Source: Taklimakanibacter albus (GTDB taxonomy: Bacteria > Pseudomonadota > Alphaproteobacteria > Rhizobiales > Aestuariivirgaceae). From it: a stretch of 64,000 nt of DNA. The notes beneath the pieces were generated by a model. The model ran no database searches. It saw nothing but the letters and a program-made list of their open reading frames with translations, and was not told where the DNA came from. The stretch lies in assembly GCF_016595235.1 (NCBI RefSeq), contig NZ_JAENHL010000008.1, forward strand, positions 1,014,624 through 1,078,623, given 5' to 3'. Each line of letters starts with the position of its first letter. The first letter of the stretch is position 1. The translations under genes and the position numbers were made by a program. Shown piece after piece: positions 25,597 to 34,131 of this stretch.

Positions 25597-26676
25597 ATGT
25601 CTGGTTTTTCACCTGAGAAACGCGCGCGCCTGGAAGCTTTGGCCAAGGGAGAGTTCCTGCAAAGCAGCGATCCCCGGATCGATGCCTTCCTCAAACGCAT
25701 GGAAGCGGAAAAGGCGCCGGTCTTCGCCGATGTCTATGCCGGCGAGATGAACTTCTTCAACGCGCCGCGGCGCGCCAATCTCGACGATGTCGACCTCGCC
25801 TGCATCGGCATTCCCTTCGAGGCGAGCGCGCCGGTGCGCGGCGGCACAAGGCTGGGGCCGAGGTCGTTCCGCGAATGGTCGAAGGTGCGGGGTCCCGTGC
25901 ACGACGTGTGGCGGACCATTCCCTTCGAGCTTCTGAGCATGGCCGATGTCGGCGATATCAGCTTCGAGAGCCCGCATGACGTCAATTCATGTGTGGAGAC
26001 CATCCGCGCGACCTTCGCGGAATTCCGCCGGCGCGGCATCACGCCCTATTCGGTGGGCGGCGTCCATACGATGACGCATCCGATCCTGTCGGGGCTCGCC
26101 GCGGGTGAACCGATCGGGCTCGTGCAGATCGACGCCCATGCCGACACGGCGCGCGGCACTTTCCAGGGCAACCGCTTCAATGACTGCAGCGTCTTCCTCA
26201 ATGCGGTGCTCGACGAGGCGATCGATCCGGAGCGCACGATCCAGATCGGCATGCGCGGCTCGCTCAGTCCCTATTGGGACTTCTCACGCGAGGCCGGCAT
26301 GCGCCTCATTCCGATGCATGAGGTCTATGAGCTGGGCGTCAAAGGTGTCATCGCGGAGATCCGCCGCGTCATCGGCGACGGGCCGTTTTATTTCACGCTC
26401 GACACCGACGGGATCGATGCCACCTTCATGCCCGGCACCGAACTGCCGGAACCCTTCGGCTTCACCACGCGCGAGATGGTGCAGATCATCCGCGGCATGC
26501 ATGGCATGGATATCGTCGGCGCCGACATGGTCGAGCTCTGCCCGCCTTACGATCCCAATGGCATCTCCGCCAATATCAGCGCGGCGCTCGGTTTCGAGAC
26601 GGTCTGCCTGCTGGCGGAGGCGCATGTGTGCCGCCACGGCCAGAAGCGGAAGACTCATTGGGGCATCGCGGCCTGA
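25597..26676 (+). CDS. Ureohydrolase (agmatinase/arginase family), second of a pair
   Basis: The 359-residue protein has the same fold as its neighbour but a longer N-terminus (about 50 residues). The metal motifs are GGVHTMTHPIL, QIDAHADTARG and TLDTDGIDATFMPGTELPEPFGFTTREM. The ligands His, Asp-His-Asp and Asp-x-Asp are kept, but the Asp of the usual GGDHS is Val and its Ser is Thr. It could be active, or be the partner of a hetero-oligomer, as described for metformin-type dimethylguanidine hydrolases, which consist of two ureohydrolase paralogues. It is the last gene of the Liv operon; a strong hairpin follows. Confidence 0.87.
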   Translation: MSGFSPEKRARLEALAKGEFLQSSDPRIDAFLKRMEAEKAPVFADVYAGEMNFFNAPRRANLDDVDLACIGIPFEASAPVRGGTRLGPRSFREWSKVRGPVHDVWRTIPFELLSMADVGDISFESPHDVNSCVETIRATFAEFRRRGITPYSVGGVHTMTHPILSGLAAGEPIGLVQIDAHADTARGTFQGNRFNDCSVFLNAVLDEAIDPERTIQIGMRGSLSPYWDFSREAGMRLIPMHEVYELGVKGVIAEIRRVIGDGPFYFTLDTDGIDATFMPGTELPEPFGFTTREMVQIIRGMHGMDIVGADMVELCPPYDPNGISANISAALGFETVCLLAEAHVCRHGQKRKTHWGIAA

Positions 26677-26688
26677 CCTGCACTGAAG

Positions 26689-26714
26689 CGGATGCGGTGA
26701 GATCGCCGCATCCG
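26689..26714. terminator. Terminator at the end of the Liv/ureohydrolase operon
   Basis: cggatgcgg / ccgcatccg, nine perfect pairs with an 8-base loop, followed by tctt on the plus strand. It lies between convergent genes (stops at 26676 and 26717), so it may serve both directions. Confidence 0.75.
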
Positions 26715-26716
26715 TC

Positions 26717-27196
26717 TTACAGCCAACGGCGGACACGGCCCTTGTAGTCGCGATAGGCGTCGCCGAAGCGCCGCTCCAGATAGGCCTCCTCGCGCTTGAC
26801 GACGCCATAATGAATGACGAGAGCGAGCGGAAGCGCCAGGAGCAGACTCCATGGGCTTTGCGCCGCGATCCCAATACCGACATAGATAAGAAGAAGGCCG
26901 AGATAGACGGGATTGCGGGTCCAGCGGTGGATGCCGGTCGTCACCAGTACGCGGGCCGGCTGGTTGGTGGGCAAAGGTGTCTCGGCCCGTGAAAAGTTGC
27001 GCACGCCCGCCGCAAACAGCGCGACACCAATCAGGATAAGAAAGCCGGCAACCAGCCAGCGAAGTCCGCCAAACTCTGCAACAGCGAAGGGCAAGGACAG
27101 CAGACGGTCGAGGACGAGACCGGCCAGAAGCGTGGCGGGAACGAAGAGGATCGGCCGCCCGATAACGCCGGCGGTTTCGCTGTCGGATGTTTCCAT
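26717..27196 (-). CDS. Isoprenylcysteine carboxyl methyltransferase (ICMT)-like membrane protein
   Basis: The protein of about 159 residues has four hydrophobic helices and the conserved C-terminal block HRWTRNPVYLGLLLIYVGIG ... REEAYLERRFGDAYRDYKGRVRRWL, characteristic of the bacterial ICMT/PEMT-like methyltransferase family (SAM-binding at the membrane face). The bacterial substrates are mostly unknown; phospholipid or isoprenoid-linked targets are guesses. ATG 27196 is used; a GTG at 27202 is possible. It is divergent from a MarR regulator, with two palindromic operators between them. Confidence 0.85.
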   Translation of the reverse strand: METSDSETAGVIGRPILFVPATLLAGLVLDRLLSLPFAVAEFGGLRWLVAGFLILIGVALFAAGVRNFSRAETPLPTNQPARVLVTTGIHRWTRNPVYLGLLLIYVGIGIAAQSPWSLLLALPLALVIHYGVVKREEAYLERRFGDAYRDYKGRVRRWL

Positions 27197-27213
27197 GTCC
27201 ACTTCCGCAGATA

Positions 27214-27259
27214 TGACAACTAAGGTGTCAATCTAAGAATTGACAATGAGGTTGTCAAT
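27214..27259. promoter_or_regulatory. Twin operators of the MarR/ICMT-like divergent promoter
   Basis: Two inverted repeats with the same half-site: tgaca-N7-tgtca (27214-27230) and attgacaa-N5-ttgtcaat (27239-27259, perfect eight-base arms). Centres are about 27 bases apart. They fill the gap between the two divergent genes, which fits autoregulation by the MarR protein and control of the methyltransferase gene. Confidence 0.75.
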
Positions 27260-27275
27260 CGGGGAGATTGAGGCC

Positions 27276-27770
27276 ATGACATCGGCGCGACAGAAAAGCG
27301 GTGCGAGCCGCAAGGTAGAAAGCGGCGGCAAGGCCGAGGCGGTCACCGAGCTGATGCTCGAAGTGGCCCAGTGTTTCTTCAGGATCAGGGCGCTCGGACA
27401 GAAGACGGGACTCATCACCAGCTGGGGCGGCGGCGCCTTCGGCTTCATGCGCAGTCTCGCTTTGCTGGGCCCCCTCACCATTCCGCAGATCGCCCGGATG
27501 CGCCCAACCAGCCGGCAGCGCATGCAGCGGCTGGCGGATGAGCTGGCGGCTGACGGCCTCGTCACCTTCATCGACAATCCCAGGCATCAGCGCTCGAAGC
27601 TGGTGAAGCTGACGCCTAAAGGCGAGACGCAGTATGGCGAGATGAATGCCGAGCTTCTGGCGATCGCCGCGACGCTGGTGGCCCCTCTCGGCGAAGCGGA
27701 TATCCGCCAGACCACCGAAATCGTGCGGCAGCTGAGCGATGACGTGAAAGATCGGACGAAGCGGATATAA
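27276..27770 (+). CDS. MarR family transcriptional regulator
   Basis: The 164-residue winged-helix protein has LLGPLTIPQIARMRPTSRQRMQRLADELAADGLV as recognition region and wing FIDNPRHQRSKLVKLTPKGETQYGEM, both usual for MarR. ATG 27276 leaves both palindromes upstream; TTG 27240 or ATG 27246 would place the start inside the second operator. It most likely represses itself and the divergent ICMT-like gene. The ligand is unknown. Confidence 0.88.
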   Translation: MTSARQKSGASRKVESGGKAEAVTELMLEVAQCFFRIRALGQKTGLITSWGGGAFGFMRSLALLGPLTIPQIARMRPTSRQRMQRLADELAADGLVTFIDNPRHQRSKLVKLTPKGETQYGEMNAELLAIAATLVAPLGEADIRQTTEIVRQLSDDVKDRTKRI

Positions 27771-27776
27771 CGGGAC

Positions 27777-28616
27777 CTATCCGGAGACGATCCGCTCCGT
27801 CAGGCGGTAAACAGACACATGCGATGGCGACTCGGCCGTGAAGGGGGACTTCACCCAGTCGGCGTGCCGGCTTTCGAGCCTGAACCCCGCAAGCTCGGCC
27901 ATCAGATCCAGCTCGGCGGGCCAGATATAACGGTGATGCGAGCGCAAGAGGCGCGCTTCGCGACCGGCGCCAAAGCGGAAATGATGAGAGGTGAGATGCT
28001 GGTTCAGCACGTCATAGGTGTCGACGCCGATATAATCGGGGTCCGAGCGGAAGACGACCGCATCCTGGCCAGGCGGCAGCTTCCTCAGCTCAGGCACGCC
28101 AAGCTCGATCACGAAATGGCCGCCGGACTTCAGATGGCGCGCCGCGTTGCGGAAGCAGGCGACCTGCGCGGCCTGGGTCAAGAGATTCGAGATCGTGTTG
28201 TAGACGAGATAGACGAGCGTGAAGTCGCCAGGGGCGCGCGTCGTCGCCATGTCGCCGAGGATCACCGGGATCGTCGCTTCGTCGGCCTTGCGCCGAAGTT
28301 GTGCGACCATCGCAGGCGACATTTCTATGCCCGTGACGGCGACGCCACGGGCCCGCAAAGGCACGGCGACACGGCCAGTGCCGATCGCGAATTCAAGCAC
28401 GCGCCCGCCCCGCGCAAGATCAGCCAGGCGATCGATCGTCGGTCCCAGCACATCGGATGAGAACATACCGGCGTCCTCGGTGTCATAGGCGGCGGCGGTC
28501 TCGTCGTTCCAGGTGTCATCCTGCTTCATGAGAGGCACTATGCTTTTCACCATGCCGCCTGTCCAGCTGCCCATGCGACGGCCAATTTTCCCGATATCCA
28601 TGGGCAATGATGACAT
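27777..28616 (-). CDS. Class I SAM-dependent methyltransferase
   Basis: The SAM-binding motif is clear: GRVLEFAIGTGRVAVPLRARGVAVTGIEMSPAMVAQLR (motif I and the acidic end of strand 2), followed by GDFTLVYLVYNTISNLLTQ and GGHFVIELGVPELRKLPPGQ. A Met at 28529 (MKQDDTWNDETAAAYD) is where homologous proteins commonly begin, so the first 29 residues are uncertain. The downstream stop is seven bases from the convergent MarR stop. Substrate class (small molecule) is inferred only from the fold. Confidence 0.82.
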   Translation of the reverse strand: MSSLPMDIGKIGRRMGSWTGGMVKSIVPLMKQDDTWNDETAAAYDTEDAGMFSSDVLGPTIDRLADLARGGRVLEFAIGTGRVAVPLRARGVAVTGIEMSPAMVAQLRRKADEATIPVILGDMATTRAPGDFTLVYLVYNTISNLLTQAAQVACFRNAARHLKSGGHFVIELGVPELRKLPPGQDAVVFRSDPDYIGVDTYDVLNQHLTSHHFRFGAGREARLLRSHHRYIWPAELDLMAELAGFRLESRHADWVKSPFTAESPSHVSVYRLTERIVSG

Positions 28617-28703
28617 GCGGAAAATTGCGTAACCGCCGTTTACTTTTCACGCACGCCGTACCGGCGCAGACTGAGCGATCCTCTCAAATGCGTGAGGCAC
28701 GCC

Positions 28704-30056
28704 ATGAGCAAGGCCCGCGTCCAGATCAATTGGTCAAGGCTGAAAGCCTTTGCCTACAAGGCAATCCCCACCCTCCTCACGAGCGCACTCGCTTTGGGCC
28801 TGAGCGCGACCGCAGCGCTGACGGATCGTGTCGGCGACCCGATCGAACTCGCCGCGGCCGAGCCCGGGACAAATCTCGATGGCGCAGCCAAGGTCACCAG
28901 CGCCCATGCACTCCATACGGCAGCCATCTACAACCGGCCTAAAGCGGCAAAATTCCTGGTCGGTCGCGGCATCCCGGTCGACACGCGCAACGAAGCCGGC
29001 TTGACGCCCCTGATGGTGGCGGCGACCTTCGGCAATGTCGAAGTGGCCGACGTGCTGCTCACGCTCGGCGCCGATATCACCGCGCGCAATCCCGCCGGTC
29101 ACACGCCGCTTCATATCGCGGCACTGGCCGGCCAGGCCGATATTCTGCGGCTTCTTCTCGATCACGGTGCCGATATCGCCATCCGCGCGCCGCATGAAGG
29201 CGAAACGCCGCTCCATTTCGCCGCACTTTATGGCCGCCTGAAAGCGATCGATCTCCTGGCGGCCCGCGGCGCCGGCATCGACATGAAGGACAATCAGGGT
29301 GTAACCCCGCTGCAATATGCGCGGCTCAGACTCCAGAAACAGGCCGTCGAGCGGCTTCTGAAATTCGGTGCGCATGAAGACGGGCTTCATGATGCGGTGA
29401 ATGCCGGCGATGTGGCGCGCGTGGTCGAACTCATCGCGCAAGGCGCCGATGTGAATGCCTATGATCTCTTCGGCACGCCTCTGCATCTGGCGGCCGCCAA
29501 AGGGCGCACCGGCATCGCGGTCATCCTCATCGATCGCGGCGCCGATCTCGAAGCTCCGGGCGAACCCGAGGGTGCGCTGCCGCTGCACACCGCGGCTCTG
29601 AACGGGCAGGCACAGGTCGCCGCCCTCCTCATCGATCGCGGCGCCAAAGTCGACGCCCGCGACGCCGCGGGGCGGACCGCGCTGATGGTGGCAGCGGGCT
29701 TCCTCCATCCCCAGATGGCCAAGCTGCTGCTGGCCAACGGCGCCAATCCCAATGCGCAGGATGGCGTATGGGGCGACATGCCGGCGCACTACGCCGCCTG
29801 CTCGGGCGATATCGAGACCATGCGCCTCCTGCTCAAGGCCGGCGTCGACATCAACAGCGCCGGCAAAGGCAATGGCAGCACGGCGCTCCACTATGCGGCG
29901 AATAAAGGTGCCATCGGCATGGTCGATTTCCTGATCCAGAGCGGGGCGCAAGTGAACGCAGCCGACGAAAGCGGCTGGACGCCGCTCAAACTCGCCAGCA
30001 ACCACCGGCACCAGGACGTCGTCGAAAGGCTCGAGAAACTCGGCGCCAAACGATAA
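28704..30056 (+). CDS. Ankyrin-repeat protein with N-terminal signal or anchor
   Basis: The 450-residue protein has a hydrophobic segment at about residues 18-38 (IPTLLTSALALGLSATAA), which could be a signal peptide or an anchor. About eleven ankyrin repeats of 33 residues follow, with TPLH/ALH helices and GAD(I/V) turns (TPLMVAATFGNVEVADVLLT, TPLHIAALAGQADILRLLLD, TALHYAANKGAIGMVDFLIQ). One central repeat is shortened (LHDAVNAGDVARVVELIAQG). Ankyrin arrays bind other proteins. ATG 28704 follows GAGG; a GTG at 28692 is possible. No enzymatic domain and no operon partner are visible. Confidence 0.88.
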   Translation: MSKARVQINWSRLKAFAYKAIPTLLTSALALGLSATAALTDRVGDPIELAAAEPGTNLDGAAKVTSAHALHTAAIYNRPKAAKFLVGRGIPVDTRNEAGLTPLMVAATFGNVEVADVLLTLGADITARNPAGHTPLHIAALAGQADILRLLLDHGADIAIRAPHEGETPLHFAALYGRLKAIDLLAARGAGIDMKDNQGVTPLQYARLRLQKQAVERLLKFGAHEDGLHDAVNAGDVARVVELIAQGADVNAYDLFGTPLHLAAAKGRTGIAVILIDRGADLEAPGEPEGALPLHTAALNGQAQVAALLIDRGAKVDARDAAGRTALMVAAGFLHPQMAKLLLANGANPNAQDGVWGDMPAHYAACSGDIETMRLLLKAGVDINSAGKGNGSTALHYAANKGAIGMVDFLIQSGAQVNAADESGWTPLKLASNHRHQDVVERLEKLGAKR

Positions 30057-30075
30057 AGCTTGATTCTCGCGACAT

Positions 30076-30098
30076 CATGTAACATATGAAGTTACATG
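30076..30098. promoter_or_regulatory. Operator overlapping the Rrf2-type gene start
   Basis: catgtaac-N7-gttacatg, eight-base perfect arms; the right arm contains the ATG at 30096. This position suggests autorepression. Confidence 0.72.
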
Positions 30099-30551
30099 AA
30101 ACGGGACAGCCGACTGTCGGGCGTACTTCACATTCTGCTGCACATGGCCGAAAGGCCGGAGGCCGCCACGTCCGAGATGCTGGCCAAGGCCATGCAGACC
30201 AATCCCGTAGTGATCCGGCGGATCATGGCCGGCCTCAGAGACCAGGGTTATGTCCGCTCCGAGAAGGGACATGGCGGCGGCTGGACGCTTTCCTGCGATC
30301 TCACGAAGCTGACATTGCGTGATGTCTATGCGGCGCTCGACAGTCCGCCGCTGCTCGCCATCGGCAACCGCTCGGCGGAGCCCGGCTGCCTGGTCGAGCA
30401 GGCGGTCAATGCCGCGCTGAGTCCGGTCTTTCATGAAGTGGAAGCGATGCTCCTGGCGCGTCTCGGTGATGTGACACTTGCCCAATTGAGCGCCGACTTC
30501 CATCGCCGCCTCGTTGCCCGCGGCCTTACCCGGTCCAAGGCGCACGCATGA
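30096..30551 (+). CDS. Rrf2 family transcriptional regulator
   Basis: The 151-residue protein has the Rrf2 winged helix: [25 protein letters not shown], then [44 protein letters not shown], including the conserved GHGGGW wing. The three cysteines of IscR/NsrR-type iron-sulfur members are absent (only one Cys near residue 93), so it resembles the YwnA-like cofactor-free branch. It overlaps a methyltransferase gene by four bases, forming a two-gene operon, and its own start lies inside a palindrome. Confidence 0.87.
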   Translation: MKRDSRLSGVLHILLHMAERPEAATSEMLAKAMQTNPVVIRRIMAGLRDQGYVRSEKGHGGGWTLSCDLTKLTLRDVYAALDSPPLLAIGNRSAEPGCLVEQAVNAALSPVFHEVEAMLLARLGDVTLAQLSADFHRRLVARGLTRSKAHA

Positions 30552-31240
30552 ATAACGATACGCAATTGCTGGCCCATTTCTCCGACCCCGATGCCGTGGC
30601 GCGTTATGCCGAAGGGCCGCCGCGTTTCGTGCCGGGCTTCGCCGATCTGCACCGCATGTCGAGCCTTCTCCTCGCCGAGCGGGCGCCACGCCATGCCCGC
30701 CTGCTGGTTCTGGGCGCCGGTGGCGGTCTGGAATTGAGAGCCTTCGCGGACGCACAGCCGCAATGGACCTTCGATGGCGTCGATCCGGCCGCCGAGATGC
30801 TGAAGCTCGCCGAGCAGACGCTCGGACCGCATGCGGCGCGCACACGCCTGCATCAAGGGTATATCGACGATGCGCCGGAAGGTCCGTTCGACGCGGCCGC
30901 CTGCCTGTTGACCTTGCACTTCCTGGTGCCGGCCGAAAGACGGCGCACGCTCTCGGAGATCCATCGCCGCCTGAAGCCCGGCGCACCCTTTGTGGCCGCG
31001 CATTCGAGCTTTCCGCAACATGCGGATGAGCGGGCGCTATGGCTGTCACGCTACGCCGCTTTCGCCATCGCCTCCGGCGCCCCGCCCGACAAGGCCGAAA
31101 GTGCGCGGGCTGCCATCGCCGCCCGTCTCGAAATACTCGACCCGGAAGAGGACGAAGCGATCCTGCGTGACGCCGGCTTCACGAAAGTCAGCCTGTTCTA
31201 TGCCGCCTTCACCTGGCGCGGCTGGGTGGCCTATGCCTGA
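30548..31240 (+). CDS. Class I SAM-dependent methyltransferase, Rrf2-linked
   Basis: The 230-residue protein has SAM motif [21 protein letters not shown] with motif [17 protein letters not shown], then [22 protein letters not shown] and [19 protein letters not shown], typical of small-molecule methyltransferases of the Methyltransf_11/25 type. ATG overlaps the Rrf2 stop by four bases. The pairing implies that the regulator responds to the compound this enzyme modifies, possibly for detoxification; this is inference. Confidence 0.85.
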   Translation: MNNDTQLLAHFSDPDAVARYAEGPPRFVPGFADLHRMSSLLLAERAPRHARLLVLGAGGGLELRAFADAQPQWTFDGVDPAAEMLKLAEQTLGPHAARTRLHQGYIDDAPEGPFDAAACLLTLHFLVPAERRRTLSEIHRRLKPGAPFVAAHSSFPQHADERALWLSRYAAFAIASGAPPDKAESARAAIAARLEILDPEEDEAILRDAGFTKVSLFYAAFTWRGWVAYA

Positions 31241-31243
31241 AGG

Positions 31244-31513
31244 CTAGAAGCCACAGGCCAGACTCTCCCATTTGCCAGGCTCGATCTCGATACTGTATTC
31301 CGCCTGCCAATAATGCGGATCATCGAGCTTGTTGTATTCCATGCCGGGCGCCAGCGCATGCCGTCGCTTGAAGGGACGATCGAGCAGCACCAGCATGACG
31401 CAATGCGGTGGCCAATCGGACGCGGACCGGATACTGTTTCCGCGCCCCAGTTCGCTCTTGAGAATCTGCTGCAAGGGACTCTGGAAATATCGCTTTGTCT
31501 TCTCTCGGGTCAT
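31244..31513 (-). CDS. Small hypothetical protein (89 aa)
   Basis: A short basic protein with RYFQSPLQQILKSELGRGN, a run SDWPPHCVMLVLLDRPF, and DDPHYWQAEYSIE near the C-terminus, ending SLACGF. The balanced hydrophobic and aromatic composition looks like a real folded protein rather than a shadow frame, and nothing else codes here. I cannot assign a function. It lies convergent to the methyltransferase gene with a 3-base gap. Confidence 0.6.
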   Translation of the reverse strand: MTREKTKRYFQSPLQQILKSELGRGNSIRSASDWPPHCVMLVLLDRPFKRRHALAPGMEYNKLDDPHYWQAEYSIEIEPGKWESLACGF

Positions 31514-31684
31514 GTGCAGACTCTACGGCAGACAATATGTAGCCATCTGTCCCGCTCTTCCACCCCATAATTTGGGCCCAAGATCAAGCTGTTGGCTGCA
31601 AAATGATCGCCTTGAAGAATCAAAGCGGCGGCGTCCATAACCGCGCCTTGATGTGGCGGCAGTCTCGCCCATCCAGTCGAAGAG

Positions 31685-34030
31685 GTGTCATCAGTGGTTT
31701 CCATTCACGCGCGCATCGCCGAAGAACTTAATGTGAGGGAGCAGCAGGTCACCGCCACGGTCGAGCTGATCGACGGCGGCGCCACCGTGCCCTTCATCGC
31801 GCGCTACCGCAAGGAAATCACCGGCTCGCTCGACGATGCGCAATTGCGCACGCTGGAGGAGCGTCTGCGCTATCTGCGCGAGCTCGAGGACCGGCGCAAG
31901 GTCATCCTCGAGTCGGTGCGCGAGCAAGGCAAGCTCGACGCCGCGCTCGAGGCCCAGATCATGGCCGCCGACAGCAAGGGCCGCCTCGAGGACATCTATC
32001 TTCCCTATAAGCCCAAACGCCGCACCAAGGCCGAGATCGCCAAGGAAGCCGGCCTGATGCCACTCGCCGACCTGCTGTTGAGCGATCCCTCGAACGATCC
32101 CAAGGTCGCCGCCGAGCCTTATGTCTCGGCCGACAAGAATGTCGCCGACGTGGCGGCGGCGCTCGATGGCGCCCGTTCCATTCTCATCGAACGCTTCGCC
32201 GAAAATGCCGATCTCATCGGCACCTTGCGCGAGGAGCTGTGGGCCAATGCCAGGCTCAAGTCGGAAGTGCGCGACGGCAAGAAGGAAGCCGGCGCCAAGT
32301 TCAGCGATTATTTCGAGTTCTCGGAAGCTTTCACCAAGATGCCGTCGCATCGCGTGCTGGCGCTGTTCCGCGGCGAGCGCGAGGAGATTCTGAGCCTCAT
32401 CGTCGAGCCGGACGATCCGGCGACAAGACCGACGGTCAGCACCTATGAGCAGCGCATCATGCGCAGCTATGCGATCATCGACCAGGGGCGCCCCGGCGAC
32501 AAATGGCTCACCGAAACGGTGCGCTGGGCCTGGCGCACCAAGATCTTCATCACTCTGTCGATCGATCTGCGCCTGCGGCTGTGGACGGCGGCCGAAGAAG
32601 AAGCGGTGCGTGTCTTCGCCGCCAATCTGCGTGACCTGCTCCTGGCGGCCCCCGCCGGCGCCCGGCCGACACTTGGACTCGATCCGGGCTTCCGCACCGG
32701 CGTCAAAGTGGCGGTGGTCGATGCCACCGGCAAGGTCGTCGCGACGACCGCCATCTTTCCGCATGAGCCGCAGCAGCGCTGGGACGAGTCTCTCGCCATC
32801 CTCGGCAAGCTGGTGCTCGAGCACAAAGTCGAGCTGATCGCCATCGGCAACGGCACCGCGTCGCGCGAGACCGACAAGCTCGCGACGGAGCTGGTAAAAC
32901 GGCTCGCCAATCCAAAGCTCAACAAGATCGTGGTGTCGGAAGCGGGCGCTTCGGTCTATTCCGCTTCGGCCTATGCTTCTGAGGAATTGCCCGGCCTCGA
33001 TGTGACCTTGCGCGGCGCCGTGTCTATCGCGCGGAGACTGCAGGACCCGCTGGCGGAGCTGGTGAAGATCGATCCAAAATCGATCGGCGTCGGCCAATAT
33101 CAGCATGATCTCAGCGAATACAAACTGTCGCGCTCGCTCGATGCGGTGGTCGAGGATTGCGTGAACGGCGTCGGCGTCGATCTCAATACCGCGTCGGCGC
33201 CCCTGCTCGCGCGCGTTTCCGGCATCGGCGAGTCGCTGGCACAGAATATCGTCGCCCATCGCGACTCGCATGGCCGCTTCGCTTCGCGCCAGTCGCTGAA
33301 GGAAGTACCGCGGCTCGGTCCCAAGGCCTTCGAGCAATGCGCCGGCTTCCTGCGCATCAATGGCGGCGATGATCCGCTCGATGCGTCGGGCGTGCATCCC
33401 GAATCCTATCCAGTGGTGCGCCGGATCATCGAGGCGACCAAGAACGACATCAAACTCCTGATTGGCAATGCGCCGGTGCTGCGCGGCCTCGCGCCCAGGT
33501 CCTTCGTCGACGAAAAATTCGGTCTGCCGACCGTCACCGATATCCTGCGCGAATTGGAGAAACCCGGCCGCGATCCCCGCCCCGCCTTCAAGACAGCGGA
33601 GTTCAAGGCCGGCATCGAGACGATGAACGATCTCGAACCCGGCATGGTGCTCGAAGGCGTGGTTACCAATGTCGCCGCCTTCGGCGCCTTCGTCGATGTC
33701 GGCGTGCATCAGGACGGCCTCGTGCATATTTCCGCTTTGTCGAAGACCTTCGTGAAAGACCCGCGCCAGGTGGTAAAACCCGGCGATATCGTGCGGGTGA
33801 AGATCCTCGAAGTGGACAAGCCGCGGAAACGCATCAGCCTGACGATGCGGCTCGACGATGAAGTGGGCAGCCAGCCGACGCGTAACTCAAGCGCCGGCGA
33901 CCGCAATACGCCGAAGCGCGGCTATGCCGGCCCGCAAGGCGGCAAGGACAAGTCATCTTCCTCCGCCGGTGGCGCGCTGGCGGACGCCTTGCGGCAGGCG
34001 GGCTTCAACGGATCGAACAAGACGCGGTAA
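31685..34030 (+). CDS. tex: Tex family RNA-binding transcription accessory protein
   Basis: The 781-residue protein has the usual Tex order: N-terminal helical region ([48 protein letters not shown]), YqgF/RNase-H-like domain ([17 protein letters not shown]), tandem helix-hairpin-helix ([47 protein letters not shown]) and a C-terminal S1 domain ([31 protein letters not shown]). The tail after S1 is low-complexity and basic. Tex proteins bind nucleic acid and influence transcription. Start GTG 31685. It stands alone. Confidence 0.95.
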   Translation: MSSVVSIHARIAEELNVREQQVTATVELIDGGATVPFIARYRKEITGSLDDAQLRTLEERLRYLRELEDRRKVILESVREQGKLDAALEAQIMAADSKGRLEDIYLPYKPKRRTKAEIAKEAGLMPLADLLLSDPSNDPKVAAEPYVSADKNVADVAAALDGARSILIERFAENADLIGTLREELWANARLKSEVRDGKKEAGAKFSDYFEFSEAFTKMPSHRVLALFRGEREEILSLIVEPDDPATRPTVSTYEQRIMRSYAIIDQGRPGDKWLTETVRWAWRTKIFITLSIDLRLRLWTAAEEEAVRVFAANLRDLLLAAPAGARPTLGLDPGFRTGVKVAVVDATGKVVATTAIFPHEPQQRWDESLAILGKLVLEHKVELIAIGNGTASRETDKLATELVKRLANPKLNKIVVSEAGASVYSASAYASEELPGLDVTLRGAVSIARRLQDPLAELVKIDPKSIGVGQYQHDLSEYKLSRSLDAVVEDCVNGVGVDLNTASAPLLARVSGIGESLAQNIVAHRDSHGRFASRQSLKEVPRLGPKAFEQCAGFLRINGGDDPLDASGVHPESYPVVRRIIEATKNDIKLLIGNAPVLRGLAPRSFVDEKFGLPTVTDILRELEKPGRDPRPAFKTAEFKAGIETMNDLEPGMVLEGVVTNVAAFGAFVDVGVHQDGLVHISALSKTFVKDPRQVVKPGDIVRVKILEVDKPRKRISLTMRLDDEVGSQPTRNSSAGDRNTPKRGYAGPQGGKDKSSSSAGGALADALRQAGFNGSNKTR

Positions 34031-34041
34031 GTCGCCGGGTA

Positions 34042-34065
34042 ATAGTTTCTTATTTTGGAAACTAT
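34042..34065. promoter_or_regulatory. Operator 1 before the GST-ArsR-SRPBCC operon
   Basis: atagtttc-N8-gaaactat, eight-base perfect arms within 24 bases. Same outer half-sites and same total length as the element at 34096, with a centre-to-centre distance of 54 bases, about five helical turns. Confidence 0.78.
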
Positions 34066-34095
34066 TTACTTGCGTGAGCGCCGGATATTGGCATT

Positions 34096-34119
34096 ATAGT
34101 TTCCGAATTCGGAAACTAT
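34096..34119. promoter_or_regulatory. Operator 2 before the GST-ArsR-SRPBCC operon
   Basis: A perfect 24-base palindrome, half-site atagtttccgaa, ending 12 bases before the GST start. Together with operator 1 this is the probable binding region of the ArsR-type regulator encoded in the operon. Confidence 0.8.
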
Positions 34120-34131
34120 CTGGTACAGCCG

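Noticed and set aside
31691-33727. A 678-codon minus-strand open frame opposite tex
   Set aside because: Antisense shadow of tex; low-information composition rich in Arg, His and Gly.
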